Positions 26,920 through 35,815 are shown, counted from the first letter of the stretch. The stretch is DNA of 64,000 bases from Streptomyces cellostaticus (GCF_023630175.1 NZ_JALLIN010000001.1:186001-250000), one strand, 5' to 3'. Numbers and translations: made by a program. The notes: generated from the letters alone by a model not told the origin.

Positions 26920-27729
26920 CTACTTGCTCAGTGCCCCGAACCGCCGCAGTGCCAGCGGGAAGAACACCGCGAGCAGAGCGAGCGGCCAGATCACGGCGGC
27001 CCAGGGATGGCCCGCTCCGGCACCGTGGCCACCGAACAGCTCACGCACCGCCGTCGCGGTCCGGGACATGGGGTTCCATTCGACGACCGTGCCCAGCCAG
27101 TCCGGCATGGACTCGGGGGTCGCGATGGCGTTGGAGAGGAAGCCGACCGGCCAGACCAGGATCTGCACGGCCTGCACCATCTCGGGCTTCCCCGCGACCA
27201 GCGCGAGCTGGATGCCGATCCACAGCATCGCGAACCGGAACAGCATCAGCAGCCCCAAGGCGGCCAGGAACTCGCCCGCCGAGGCGTGCGCCCGCCATCC
27301 GATCGCGTACCCGACGCCGGTCATCACGGCGAGCCCGACCGCCGACTGCAGCATGTCCGCGACCGAACGGCCCACCAGCACGGCGCCGTTGGCCATCGGC
27401 ATGGAACGGAACCGGTCGATCACGCCCTTGTTGAGGTCCTGGGTGACGGCGATCATCGTGCTCTCCAGACCGAAGGCCATGGTGAGCGCGAGCGTGCCGG
27501 GCACGAGGTAGTCGATGTACTTGCCCTCGACCTCCCGGCCGCCGCCGATCAGATAGCCGAACATCAGCAGGATCATCACGGGGAAGACCAGGCCGACGGC
27601 CACCTGCACCGGCTGCCGCGCCCAGTGGGCGAGCTCCCGGCGCGTCATCGTCCAGGAGTCGCTCAGGGCGAGCGAGACCCTGCCGCCTCGCTCCTCCCGC
27701 GCCGTCTCCACGGCGCCGACCGCGCTCAT
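26920..27729 (-). CDS. ABC-2 type permease, DrrB-like
   Basis: A 269-residue integral membrane protein of the ABC-2 (DrrB) family with about six transmembrane segments. The conserved loop [21 protein letters not shown], quoted here within its limits as positions ~85-105, and [20 protein letters not shown] are typical of daunorubicin-type drug exporters. It forms the membrane channel for the ATPase encoded upstream, whose stop codon it overlaps by four bases (ATGA). The likely role is export of a drug or lipid; the substrate is unknown. It is the last gene of a PadR-controlled transcript. Confidence 0.9.
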   Translation of the reverse strand: MSAVGAVETAREERGGRVSLALSDSWTMTRRELAHWARQPVQVAVGLVFPVMILLMFGYLIGGGREVEGKYIDYLVPGTLALTMAFGLESTMIAVTQDLNKGVIDRFRSMPMANGAVLVGRSVADMLQSAVGLAVMTGVGYAIGWRAHASAGEFLAALGLLMLFRFAMLWIGIQLALVAGKPEMVQAVQILVWPVGFLSNAIATPESMPDWLGTVVEWNPMSRTATAVRELFGGHGAGAGHPWAAVIWPLALLAVFFPLALRRFGALSK

Positions 27730-28700
27730 ACGGCCTCCCCGGCTCGCACAGCGTCGGCCCCCGCGTCCTCGGAGCGCCCCGTCAGATGCAGGAACGCCTC
27801 GTCCAGCGTCGGCCTGCGCAGCGCGATGTCCTCCGCCTCGATACCCGCCTCCTGCAAGGCCCGCACGACCTGGGTGAGCGCCCCCATCCGGTCGGCGACC
27901 GGGGCGCTGAACAGGCGGCGGTCGGCGTCCACCGAGACCTCGCCGACGTCGATCGGCAGCAGGGCCAGCGCCGCGCCCAACTGCCCGGCGTCGCGCAGGA
28001 CGACGTCGACGCGGTCACCGCCGGTGCGGGCCTTCAGCTCGTCGGCGGTGCCGTCGGCGATGACCCGGCCCTGGTCCACCACCGAGATCCGGTCGGCCAG
28101 TTGGTCGGCCTCCTCCAGGTACTGCGTGGTGAGCAGCACGGTCGTGCCGCCGCCGACCAGGGAGCGCACCGAGGCCCACACCTCGGCCCGGCTGCGCGGG
28201 TCGAGTCCGGTGGTCGGCTCGTCGAGGAACAGCACCTGCGGCTCGGTGATCAGTGAGGCGGCGAGGTCGAGCCGGCGCCGCATGCCACCGCTGTACTGCT
28301 TGACCGCCTTGGTGCCGGTGTCGGCGAGGCCGAAGCGCTCCAGCAGTTCGTCCGCCCGGGTCCGGGCGCGCCGGGCACCCAGGTGGTAGAGGCGCCCGAA
28401 CATCTCCAGGTTCTGCCGGCCGCCCAGTTCCTCGTCCAGCGCGGCGTGCTGGCCGAGCAGACCGATACGGCGGCGCACCTGGTCGGCCTGCCGCACGACG
28501 TCGTACCCTCCCACCGTCGCGCGTCCGGCGTCCGGCCGCAGCAGGGTGGTCAGCACCCGCACGCCGGTGGTCTTGCCCGCACCGTTCGGCCCCAGCAGGC
28601 CATGGACGGTGCCGTGTCCGACCGTCAGGTGCAGATCGTCCAGGGCGGCCTTCTCCCCGTATCGCTTGCGTACGCCGTCGGCGACGATCGCGTCGGTCAT
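27726..28700 (-). CDS. ABC transporter ATPase, DrrA-like
   Basis: A 324-residue ABC ATPase of the daunorubicin-resistance DrrA family. Walker A is [17 protein letters not shown], the Q-loop follows in [17 protein letters not shown], the signature is [16 protein letters not shown], Walker B is [13 protein letters not shown] and the H-region is [12 protein letters not shown]. The C-terminal ~90 residues form the DrrA accessory domain. ATG at 28700 is supported by GGAGGAG just upstream, and earlier in-frame codons overlap the operator. It is coupled to the permease gene. A promoter with two palindromic sites lies upstream, next to a PadR gene. Confidence 0.93.
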   Translation of the reverse strand: MTDAIVADGVRKRYGEKAALDDLHLTVGHGTVHGLLGPNGAGKTTGVRVLTTLLRPDAGRATVGGYDVVRQADQVRRRIGLLGQHAALDEELGGRQNLEMFGRLYHLGARRARTRADELLERFGLADTGTKAVKQYSGGMRRRLDLAASLITEPQVLFLDEPTTGLDPRSRAEVWASVRSLVGGGTTVLLTTQYLEEADQLADRISVVDQGRVIADGTADELKARTGGDRVDVVLRDAGQLGAALALLPIDVGEVSVDADRRLFSAPVADRMGALTQVVRALQEAGIEAEDIALRRPTLDEAFLHLTGRSEDAGADAVRAGEAV

Positions 28701-28718
28701 GCGTCTCCTCCGGATCAT

Positions 28719-28789
28719 GTAGTCAAGATTGACTACTGCTCGCCCGGACAAAGTAGCGCCCGCCGAGCGGATTGGTCAAACTTGATTAG
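28719..28789 (-). promoter_or_regulatory. Promoter with two PadR-type operator sites
   Basis: Reading the minus strand, TTGACC (28774-28779) and TACTTT (28750-28755) form a -35/-10 pair with an 18-base spacer for the ABC operon. Two related palindromes flank it. One is GTAGTCAA-GA-TTGACTAC at 28719-28736, downstream of the -10. The other is a weaker one with core TCAA-AC-TTGA at 28776-28785, overlapping the -35. The shared TCAA-N2-TTGA core suggests one dimeric repressor, most likely the adjacent PadR protein. Confidence 0.75.
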
Positions 28790-28843
28790 TATGGGAGAAG
28801 GGGACCGTACCAAGCCGATCCGCGGGGAAGCGGGCCGGGACGG

Positions 28844-29494
28844 CTACCGGTCGTCCCCCGGATGCCGCTCCCCCGTCGCGTAGGGGTTGCTCTGCCCCTC
28901 TGCGAGCACCGCCTGGACGCCGCGGAAGGGCTCGCCCTCACCCGCGAAGGTGTAGGCACCGCCCTCGATGCGCTCGATGAGCCCGCGGGTCCATGCCTCT
29001 CCGGCGTCGGCCGAGTGGACCCACAGATTCATGATCTCGCCGATGTGCCCGAGCCGGCCCGGGCCGCCCTCCGGCGTGTAGTACTCGGTGACCGACCTGC
29101 GCCACTCCTGGATGGAGTGCACCCGGTCGCGCAGCAGCTCCAGAGCCTCCTCGCGCTCCAGGTCGACGATGAAGCCGAGCGCCGAGGCGAGTACGTCCGG
29201 CTTCTGGTCGTACGACGTCAACGCCTCGCGCACCAGCCTGAGGTACTCCTCGGCGCCCTCTTCGGTGATCTCGTACTCCGTGCGCGGCGGCCCGCCGGCC
29301 GTGGACGGCTCGGTCTCGTGGGCCAGCAGCAGCCCCTGCTTCGCCATCTGCTTGAGCGCGTGGTAGATCGAGCCGGGCTTGGCGTTGGACCACTCGTGCG
29401 CGCCCCAGTACTCCAGGTCGTTCCGCACCTGGTACCCATGGGCTCGCCCGTGCTGACGCACCGCGCCGAGCACGAGGAGTCGGATCACAGACAT
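28844..29494 (-). CDS. PadR-family transcriptional regulator
   Basis: A 216-residue PadR regulator. The N-terminal winged helix (~1-95) has IRLLVLGAVRQHGRAHGYQV, then GSIYHALKQMAKQGLL and the wing RTEYEITEEGAEEYL. A C-terminal helical dimerisation domain (~100-200) follows, placing it in the larger PadR subfamily. Such proteins commonly repress a neighbouring drug-export operon and release it on drug binding. It lies immediately upstream of the DrrAB-like genes on the same strand, with paired palindromes in between. ATG at 29494 follows GGAG at five-base spacing. Confidence 0.92.
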   Translation of the reverse strand: MSVIRLLVLGAVRQHGRAHGYQVRNDLEYWGAHEWSNAKPGSIYHALKQMAKQGLLLAHETEPSTAGGPPRTEYEITEEGAEEYLRLVREALTSYDQKPDVLASALGFIVDLEREEALELLRDRVHSIQEWRRSVTEYYTPEGGPGRLGHIGEIMNLWVHSADAGEAWTRGLIERIEGGAYTFAGEGEPFRGVQAVLAEGQSNPYATGERHPGDDR

Positions 29495-29872
29495 GGGCTC
29501 CAGCCTAGTGGAGGGCCTCCGCGGGCCTCGCCGTACGGAGGACGGGCCCGTCCGGACCCGCCCCGGCGATCCGCCGGCCGCCCGGCGTCTGCGCCGAGCC
29601 GGCCCGGAGGGGCGCGGCACCGGCCCACTCGCCCGCGGGCACCGGTGCACGCGGCCCCGGCCGGCGTACACGGCGGCCGCTCCCCCCGCGCCCCGCAGGC
29701 GTTCGGTAACGGTTTCGCACGGTGGCGGGAGGGTGCGGAGACGGGAGCGTCGGTCGTCGTGAACGCCCTCACGGAGAGAAGGACGGGGAAGCCTTCGAGT
29801 GCGGGAGCGGCCCGCTGCCCCAGTGGTCCGGCCGGAGGGGGAGAGACTCCCGGCGAGCCGTGCGCGCGGCCG
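29495..29872. other. Intergenic region, nothing recognised
   Basis: These 378 bases lie between the PadR start and the 3' end of the broken kinase gene, both on the minus strand. I see no credible gene or RNA. An 11-base palindrome, GGAGGGCCTCC (29510-29520), lies just upstream of padR and could be part of its promoter. Confidence 0.35.
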
Positions 29873-30588
29873 TCACGAACGCGGCCGCGGCCGGTCGGCA
29901 CCCTGCCGGCCGCCGACGGCCAGTGCCTTCACCAGTTCGGGGACGACCTGTCCCGCGGCCCTCAGGTACGACGCGGTGACATGGTTCTTGCGCTGGCCGA
30001 AGGCGGCCCGGGAGGTGTACGGCGTATCCGCGAGGTCATCCGGCCAGGGCCAGGGCGCGACTTCGCGGAGCGTGGACATGGGCCGTCCGTCCTCGGTGCG
30101 GGCCTCGACGAGCGCCCTGCGCAGACGGTTGAGGGTGTGCCGGGCCTCCGGGGGCTCGGCGCCGTCCCGTTGTCCAGGATGACGTTGGCGGGCTTGACAT
30201 CGAGATGTGCCACCGGGGCGGCGTGTACCTCCACGAGCGCCCGGAGCAGTCCGGTGATCGTGTCACGGGCCTCGGCGCCGGACAGCGGACCGCTCCGGAC
30301 CACCAGGTCCTCCAGGGACGGCCCGTCGAGGAACTCGAACACCAGGAAGGGCCGTTCGGCCTCGGCGCGGGCGTCACGCAGCCGTACGACGCCGGGATGG
30401 TCGATGCGGGCGGCCAGTTCGGCCTCCCTGCGGATGCGGGACCGCAGGGCCGTCGGGTCGGCTCCGAGCGACTCCCAGAACTTGAACGCCACGCGGGTGC
30501 CGTCCGGCGCCGCGGCCTCCCACACCTGCGCGGCACCTCCGCGTCCCAGGGGCCTGATCTGCTCGTAGTCGTCGAAGTCCGCGCTCAT
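29873..30588 (-). pseudogene. Truncated, frameshifted Ser/Thr protein kinase
   Basis: The first ~140 codons from ATG 30588 (GGGGAGG upstream) encode a convincing kinase N-lobe. Visible are the G-loop IRPLGRGGAAQVWEA, the lysine in VAFKFWESLG, the hinge LVFEFLDGPSLEDL and the catalytic loop AHLDVKPANVILDN, an HLD variant of HRD. Right after this the reading frame turns into non-coding-like sequence, with no DFG, APE or C-lobe. A different frame (about 30170 down to 29873) has strong coding character (HTLNRLRRALVEAR, WPWPDDLADTPYTSRAAFGQ) and ends in a stop. I infer an internal deletion with frameshift. A sequencing error alone would not explain the missing activation loop and C-lobe. Confidence 0.7.
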
Positions 30589-30853
30589 GGCCGCGTCACC
30601 TCCCCGCCCGCGCGGAGCGCGCCGGGCCGACCGCCCCGCGGCGCGCGGGCCGGTCCTGAGCCGTGCACGGCCGGGTGCCCGCTCGGGTGCGCGAGCGTCG
30701 CCGGGCGATGGCCGGCTTCCGGATGGACGGGCGTTGATTCCGTTCGGGACGCCGCGCTGGGAGCGTCGGCGGGGCCGGGCTCCGCTCCCGGCGGCGCCGC
30801 TCGCCGGCGCGCGGACGGCCCCGGTGGGGCCACTGCAGAGGAGGTCGCTCGTC

Positions 30854-31066
30854 GTGTCACTTGGTTCCGTCCTGCTGGGAGTCGTCTGCGTGTCGGTGGC
30901 GCTGGTGTCGAGCGCGATGGTGGGCCTGGTCGCCGGGTGGCTGGCTCGTCTGGACCGGGCCTCGTGGCCCGGGGCCGTCGCCCGCGCCGGTGTCGCCTTC
31001 GGCGCCACCCTGACGCTGATCGGCGTGGTGGTCACGACCGTCGCCTCGGTCATCGCCCTGGGATGA
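30854..31066 (+). CDS. Small two-helix membrane protein
   Basis: A 70-residue hypothetical protein with two predicted transmembrane segments: VLLGVVCVSVALVSSAMVGL (~5-27) and VAFGATLTLIGVVVTTVASV (~48-68). The loop between them is short and contains an Arg/Asp pair. The GTG start is supported by AGAGGAGG at 30836-30843, about ten bases upstream. No family is recognised. A bidirectional hairpin terminator begins 12 bases after the stop. Confidence 0.65.
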   Translation: MSLGSVLLGVVCVSVALVSSAMVGLVAGWLARLDRASWPGAVARAGVAFGATLTLIGVVVTTVASVIALG

Positions 31067-31077
31067 GCGCGGGCCCG

Positions 31078-31106
31078 CCGGGGGCCGGAGCGCGGCCGGC
31101 CCCCGG
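31078..31106. terminator. Bidirectional 11-bp stem terminator
   Basis: CCGGGGGCCGG (31078-31088) pairs exactly with 31096-31106 across a seven-base loop. It separates the convergent small membrane protein gene (ends 31066) and the zinc-ribbon gene (ends 31145). Confidence 0.75.
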
Positions 31107-31144
31107 TCGGCCGGCCGCGTCCGCCGTTTCCGCGGGCGGTGGGA

Positions 31145-31912
31145 TCAACGGCCGTCGCGCCACCCGGGGTCGAGGGCGTACAGGGCCGCGTCCTGGTCGC
31201 CCGTCAGCCAGTCCCGCACGTGGAGGGCGCCTGCCGTGTCCAGCGCCCACGCCACGACGGTCGCGCGCCGGCCATGGCTCCGAGTGCGTGCGTCCTCCAT
31301 CCAGGCGAGGCAGGCAGCCACCAGACACCGGTAGTTGGTACGCGCCGCGTTGTCCGACTCCAGGTCCGTGCCGTAACCGGGGCCCTGCTCACGGGCGAGC
31401 GCGACCCACGGTTCGATCACCCACAGAGCCGTGTCCGGGTCGCCGCTGCGCAACGAACCCCGCACGAGTGCGAGGCGATAGGAGCCCTCCGTGAAACAGC
31501 CGTCCTCCCGGCTCGCCTTGCGCAGCCTCTCGTCGGTGTCCTGCAGCGACGTCAGAGCGTCCCTGCGGTAGCCCCGCATGAGACAGTCCTCGTACTCCCA
31601 GGTCAGAAGGTGGAAGTCGACCAACGTCCGGAGGACGGCGTCGCCCTCCCGCCCGGCCTGGTCCGACAGGGCCTTCAGCTCGGCCCGCCGCGCACCGTGC
31701 CACCACGGCCAGGCGGGTACGGAGTACGTGCCGCTCCCGCAACTCGTGCAGCGACGCGGAATCCCGGGCTGGGGCGGATCGAAGAACTCGCCCCCGCCGC
31801 AGTCCGCGTCGTCGCACGTCCAGCCGTCGGCGAGCGCGCCGGTCGGCGCCTGGTAGCCGTCCTTGGTGGGCGGCAGCCGCCTGGGCTGCAGGAGCCTGCG
31901 CAGTATGTCCAT
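31145..31912 (-). CDS. Hypothetical protein with N-terminal zinc ribbon
   Basis: A 255-residue protein of unknown function. Residues ~31-60 contain four cysteines in the order C-x4-C...C-x2-C (WTCDDADCGG and RRCTSCGSG), a likely zinc ribbon. The rest is helical and TPR-like, with many Trp and Leu (LKALSDQAGREGDAVLRTLV, ALWVIEPWVALAREQG). No catalytic motif is seen. It is the last gene of a minus-strand group with a 60-residue zinc-ribbon protein and a small membrane protein. Gene order and strand suggest one transcript, but the gaps are 36 and 129 bases. Confidence 0.7.
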   Translation of the reverse strand: MDILRRLLQPRRLPPTKDGYQAPTGALADGWTCDDADCGGGEFFDPPQPGIPRRCTSCGSGTYSVPAWPWWHGARRAELKALSDQAGREGDAVLRTLVDFHLLTWEYEDCLMRGYRRDALTSLQDTDERLRKASREDGCFTEGSYRLALVRGSLRSGDPDTALWVIEPWVALAREQGPGYGTDLESDNAARTNYRCLVAACLAWMEDARTRSHGRRATVVAWALDTAGALHVRDWLTGDQDAALYALDPGWRDGR

Positions 31913-31948
31913 TGCTTCCCCTGGGCGTCCGGGTGTCCGGGGCCGGCC

Positions 31949-32131
31949 TCAGCCGACCTTCGCGTGGTGGTCATCCGTCGAATTCGGGCACACGTAACCG
32001 GTGTTGCCGCAACGTCGGCAGGTCGTGTGCGGGCCGACCCTGCCGTCGCAGCGCGGACAGCGGACCGCCCGCACCCGCTTGCCGCAGCGCCGGTCGCCGC
32101 AGTGGACGTACTTGTCCCCGGTGTAGCGCAT
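31949..32131 (-). CDS. Small zinc-ribbon protein
   Basis: A 60-residue protein dominated by Cys pairs: VHCGDRRCGKRV, VRCPRCDGRV, TCRRCGNTGYVC. Nine cysteines in this spacing suggest two zinc knuckles of the zinc-ribbon type. The function is unknown; such proteins often bind nucleic acid or a protein partner. The ATG is preceded by GAGGTC. It lies between another zinc-ribbon gene and a small membrane protein gene on the same strand, and the three may work together. Confidence 0.7.
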   Translation of the reverse strand: MRYTGDKYVHCGDRRCGKRVRAVRCPRCDGRVGPHTTCRRCGNTGYVCPNSTDDHHAKVG

Positions 32132-32260
32132 GCTGACCTCGATTCCTCGTGCCGTTCGCGTTCGTTCGTGCCATGCCGTTCGCTCCGGAGAGCGGCCTGC
32201 CGTCCGCGCCGGAAGGCTGGTGCGGCGGTGGGCGGAGCGCCGGATCCGTGCGCGGCGGGC

Positions 32261-32587
32261 TCACCGCCCGGGCATCCGCTGCCCATCCGCCTCGCGCGCG
32301 GCACGATCCCGCGCGGCACGTTCGGCCGGTGACAGCCGTACGATGCGCCCGGAGCGGCTGTCCGCTCGCACACCCCACGGCGAGGTCGGCTGTCCGCGCA
32401 CCAGCCAGACGGCGAGCGTGATCTCCCAGACGAAGGCCTTGCCGAAACTGACCAGGGTCCACTCCGGGCTGATCAGCATCAGCCGCGGCGGAATCCCGTG
32501 CCAGAACGAGCCGCCCGCCCGCGCGTTGAACGTCCACACGGCGATCGCCAGTCCGGCCAGATGCCCCAGCCCAAGAACCGTCCCCAT
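32261..32587 (-). CDS. Small membrane protein with basic tail
   Basis: A 108-residue hypothetical protein. Two hydrophobic segments are visible: VLGLGHLAGLAIAVWTF near the N terminus and WTLVSFGKAFVWEITLAVWL at ~45-65. A strongly charged C-terminal tail rich in Arg/Ala (SPAERAARDRAAREA) probably faces the cytosol. ATG at 32587 has GGGGGAG at good spacing; a GTG one codon earlier is also possible. It is the first gene of the minus-strand zinc-ribbon group and is divergent from the HTH gene, with a strong hairpin in the shared upstream region. Confidence 0.6.
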   Translation of the reverse strand: MGTVLGLGHLAGLAIAVWTFNARAGGSFWHGIPPRLMLISPEWTLVSFGKAFVWEITLAVWLVRGQPTSPWGVRADSRSGRIVRLSPAERAARDRAAREADGQRMPGR

Positions 32588-32673
32588 CACTCCCCCTTCG
32601 TCGATGCGGCCCTCGACTCACTCGTTCGAAGAACCTGTTCGTCGTTCGTACCGCCTGAGCGCCGTCCTGCACG

Positions 32674-32710
32674 GCCGCGTTGCAGACCCGCCCGCGCGCT
32701 GCAACGCGGC
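32674..32710. promoter_or_regulatory. 12-bp inverted repeat in divergent promoter region
   Basis: GCCGCGTTGCAG (32674-32685) is exactly complementary to 32699-32710 across a 13-base GC-rich spacer. It sits between two divergent genes, so a terminator role is unlikely. A repressor operator, for example for the HTH protein downstream, or a mRNA leader hairpin is more plausible. Confidence 0.6.
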
Positions 32711-32761
32711 GCCCCGGGAGACCTGAATTCGGCTATGTACTTGCGGTTTGTCGTTCTTGCC

Positions 32762-34387
32762 ATGTCGTCGACCGGCTCGTGCCACACTGACCCGGTGAAC
32801 GGGGATGCGGCGCACACCGCCGGTTCGCGTCTCGGGCGAAGAGCCCGCGTCGCATGGCTGTTACGGTCCAACCGTCTGATGGCGCAGGAGAGTTCGTTCC
32901 GGCTGCTGCCCGCCTTCGCGGCGGCCTTCCGCGGCGGCTCCTGGGACCGTGAGGTGAGTGTCAGCACGGTCTCACGCTGGGAGACGGCACGCACACCCGT
33001 CCCTTGGCGGGCGATGCGCCGCTACGAGGAGCTGATCGGCCTCCCCCGCAACCAGCTGACCGCCACCGCGCGCACCGTGTGGCGCTACTGGGCTCCCGGC
33101 CCGGTCCTGGACGTCGAGACCGTGGCCGACTCCCCGACACCGCTTGAGGACTTGCTCGACCAGACCGTGTCCGACGCGATGATGACCGGCGACGACTGGG
33201 ACCGGCTGGTGGACGGTCTGTGCGCGCGCCCCGACGTCGTGTTGATGCCCACCGGAACCTGGGAGTACGTCGCCGAACGGCTCGTCGAGGAGATGGTGAT
33301 CGCGGACGACGTGCCGTGGATGCTCCGCTTCGAGTCGCTCAACCGGCTCCTCAATCATCCGCGCGGCGGGCGGACGGTGATCGCCGTCTGCGCGGCGATG
33401 GCCTCCGGCCGCGCCCGGCCGACAGCCACCGAGATCGTCTGCGCCCTGGACAACTGCGCCCACCCGGACGCGTCCGAGCGGGTTCTGCGCGAACTGCGCA
33501 GCCCCAGTGGGCCGCTGGCGCATCGCGGAGCCGTCATGGCCAGCTTCCGGAAGGTGGACTACCGCCATTTCGACGAGCGGCAACTGGAGACGCTGGCCCG
33601 CTCGGTGCGGGCCTCCGCCGGGACCGGCCCGTTCGGCGATCAGGTCGAGCCACTGCGCCGGCACCTCGCCGCGGCGCACCCGGAGTACGCCCGGGCGCTC
33701 CTCGGCGGCGCCACGTACGCGTCCCACGGCGCCGGCGCGCGGCACCGCACGACGGCGCACCGTACCCCGGTGGACATGGCTGCGGCCGTGCAGCGCGTCG
33801 TGACGCGTCTGAGCACGGTCGCCCCGGAACGCGTCCGTGACTTCGCCGTACCGACGGCTCTGGTGTCGGAGACGCTGACCAGCCCGCTGTTCGATGTCCG
33901 GCTGTACGCCGCCTTCCTGCTGGCGGCTTCGCCCTACCGGGTGGCGGCCGCCGACGCACTCGCCGCCGAGCTGACCCGGCCGTCGGCAGTCCAGCGCGAG
34001 GAGATCGCGGTGCCGCTGCTGGAGGGGCTGCGCGTTCTGGGGGACGATCGCCACCGCGGTCTCCTGCAACGGCTGGCGGTGACTCCCGGCGTGCCCCGCT
34101 TCGCCTCCTACGCGGCGGTGCGCGGTCTCGGGCACGTCGGCGCGGAGCCGGGCGCCGGCGACTTCCTTCGCAACGCCGTCGCACACCACGAGGCGGCGTG
34201 GCAGGACAGCCGGGATCCGGTGACCGCCGCGACACTGGAGAGCCTGGTCTACGCGGTCGGCATGGCGGCACGCGACGACCTGCTCGCCGCCGTCCTCACG
34301 GACGACCGGTCCCTGCCCGCCGCACGCGCCGCGGCGGCCTGGTGGCTCGGCATCGCGGGCCATCGACGAGCCAGCGCGCTGGTGTGA
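32762..34387 (+). CDS. Large HTH (XRE-like) protein with helical repeats
   Basis: A ~541-residue protein. The N-terminal ~20-100 region looks like an XRE-type helix-turn-helix (LGRRARVAWLLRSNRL, SVSTVSRWETARTPVPWRAM). The following ~430 residues are all-helical with regularly spaced Leu/Ala, suggesting HEAT- or ARM-like repeats. No enzymatic motif is visible. The start is uncertain: ATG 32735, ATG 32762 and GTG 32795 are all in frame and none has a good ribosome binding site, so the mRNA may be leaderless. Proteins of this kind occur across Streptomyces as orphan regulators. A strong inverted repeat lies just upstream. Confidence 0.7.
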   Translation: MSSTGSCHTDPVNGDAAHTAGSRLGRRARVAWLLRSNRLMAQESSFRLLPAFAAAFRGGSWDREVSVSTVSRWETARTPVPWRAMRRYEELIGLPRNQLTATARTVWRYWAPGPVLDVETVADSPTPLEDLLDQTVSDAMMTGDDWDRLVDGLCARPDVVLMPTGTWEYVAERLVEEMVIADDVPWMLRFESLNRLLNHPRGGRTVIAVCAAMASGRARPTATEIVCALDNCAHPDASERVLRELRSPSGPLAHRGAVMASFRKVDYRHFDERQLETLARSVRASAGTGPFGDQVEPLRRHLAAAHPEYARALLGGATYASHGAGARHRTTAHRTPVDMAAAVQRVVTRLSTVAPERVRDFAVPTALVSETLTSPLFDVRLYAAFLLAASPYRVAAADALAAELTRPSAVQREEIAVPLLEGLRVLGDDRHRGLLQRLAVTPGVPRFASYAAVRGLGHVGAEPGAGDFLRNAVAHHEAAWQDSRDPVTAATLESLVYAVGMAARDDLLAAVLTDDRSLPAARAAAAWWLGIAGHRRASALV

Positions 34388-34555
34388 CGGCTCGCGGACC
34401 GGACGGCGGACGTCCGACGCGGAGGTCCGGACCGCTCCCAAGCGCGGAGTCCATGCGCGGACGCCACGACGCCGCCGCGCCCCGGCCCGCGCCTTCCGGC
34501 CGCCGGGGCCCGGCCCCGGACGGGGGCACCGCCCGGGCCCGAGGCGGTGACGGGG

Positions 34556-35815
34556 TCAGGGGCGGAGGGCGGTGAGGGCGCGGGCGAGGCGCGCTATGCC
34601 CTCGGTGAGGGTGGCCTCGTCGGCGCTCAGGCTGAGGCGGAAGCAGCGCGTCGCGTGGGAGGCGACGCCGAAGGTCTCCAGCGGGTCCACGAAGAAATGG
34701 CGGCCCGGCACGACGAAGACGCGGTGCTCCTTCAGTCTCGTGTAGAGGGCGACGTCGTCGAACCAGTCGTGGTCCACCCACAGCCAGCAGAACATGCCGC
34801 CCTCGCCGGAGTGGAGCCGCCAGTCCACGTCCGACGGCATCCGCTCCGCGAGGAGCTTCTCGGCGAACCGCCGCTTCTCCTGGTAGTGCGGGGTGATCGC
34901 GTCGCGGACCACGCCGTCGAGGCGGCCGTCGGCGAGGACGCGGGCGAAGGCCGCCTGGGCGAGCTTCGGGGCGTGCAGGACCGAGTTGGACATGAACGAG
35001 GCGAGCGGGGCGATGTGGCGGGGCGCTCCGACGGCGAAGCCGATCCGCTCGCCGGGCAGTCCGGCCTTGGACGCGGAGAAGCAGTGCACCACGTTGTCGT
35101 CGAGCACCGGCTCCCCGTGGACCTCGCCGATGCGGGGGAACGGGGCGCCGTACGCCTGGTCGAGGAAGAGCGGCACGTCGCGTTCGGCCGCCAGGCCGGT
35201 GAGGGCGCGCAGCTCCGCCGGGTCCAGCGCGCGGCCGGTGGGGTTGCCCGGACTGGAGACGAGCATCATGCCGATGTCCGTCCGGCGGCTCAGCGCCTCC
35301 GTGTCGAGGACGTACCGGAAGCGGTGGTCGCCCTCCCGCTCCACGCGGGGCGGCACGCCGGCGATGCCGCCCCGGTGGAGGCACAGCCCCTGGTAGCCGG
35401 TGTAGTCGGGGACCAGGGGCAGCACGACCCGGCGGGTGCCCCCGGCGGACGGCCCGGCGAAGAGCGCGGCGGCGGCGAAGCAGACCATCTGACTGCCCGG
35501 GCCGACCGCGATGTTCTCCGGGCCGATCCGCCAGCCGTACGTCCGGTGGAAGTACGACGCGATGGCCTCGACCAGGACGTGGCTGCCCCGGCTGGGGCCG
35601 TAGCTGCCGCTCGTCCCGCCGAAGTCCTCCTCCAGGACCTCCGCGAGGGCGGTCCGCCACATGTCTCGCGCCTCGGGGATGAGGGCGGGGTTGCCGACGC
35701 TCAGATTGAGCCACTCCCCCGCCGACTCCCCGGCGGTGCACGCGGCGACGTCCTCCATGATGCTGCGCAGACCGGACAGCCCGGCCATCTTCGTGCCGAT
35801 GGTGGACAACTGCAT
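34556..35815 (-). CDS. AvtA-type PLP aminotransferase
   Basis: A 419-residue fold-type I aminotransferase whose overall sequence resembles valine-pyruvate transaminase AvtA. Typical stretches are LNLSVGNPALIPE, LVSSPGNPTGRALDP, LFLDQAYGAPFP and the PLP-lysine motif CFSASKAGLPGERIG (K250). Known AvtA swaps amino groups between Val/2-oxoisovalerate and Ala/pyruvate. Here it is the last gene of an NRPS-PKS operon, 53 bases after the A-T gene. It therefore more likely makes or recycles an unusual amino acid used by the assembly line than serves primary metabolism. ATG at 35815 has GAGGAG upstream. The substrate is not predictable from sequence alone. Confidence 0.88.
   Translation of the reverse strand: MQLSTIGTKMAGLSGLRSIMEDVAACTAGESAGEWLNLSVGNPALIPEARDMWRTALAEVLEEDFGGTSGSYGPSRGSHVLVEAIASYFHRTYGWRIGPENIAVGPGSQMVCFAAAALFAGPSAGGTRRVVLPLVPDYTGYQGLCLHRGGIAGVPPRVEREGDHRFRYVLDTEALSRRTDIGMMLVSSPGNPTGRALDPAELRALTGLAAERDVPLFLDQAYGAPFPRIGEVHGEPVLDDNVVHCFSASKAGLPGERIGFAVGAPRHIAPLASFMSNSVLHAPKLAQAAFARVLADGRLDGVVRDAITPHYQEKRRFAEKLLAERMPSDVDWRLHSGEGGMFCWLWVDHDWFDDVALYTRLKEHRVFVVPGRHFFVDPLETFGVASHATRCFRLSLSADEATLTEGIARLARALTALRP

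Noticed and set aside
34503..34519. A 7-bp GC stem between the HTH and aminotransferase genes
   Set aside because: It is too short and too GC-biased to separate from chance, although a terminator is expected between these convergent genes.
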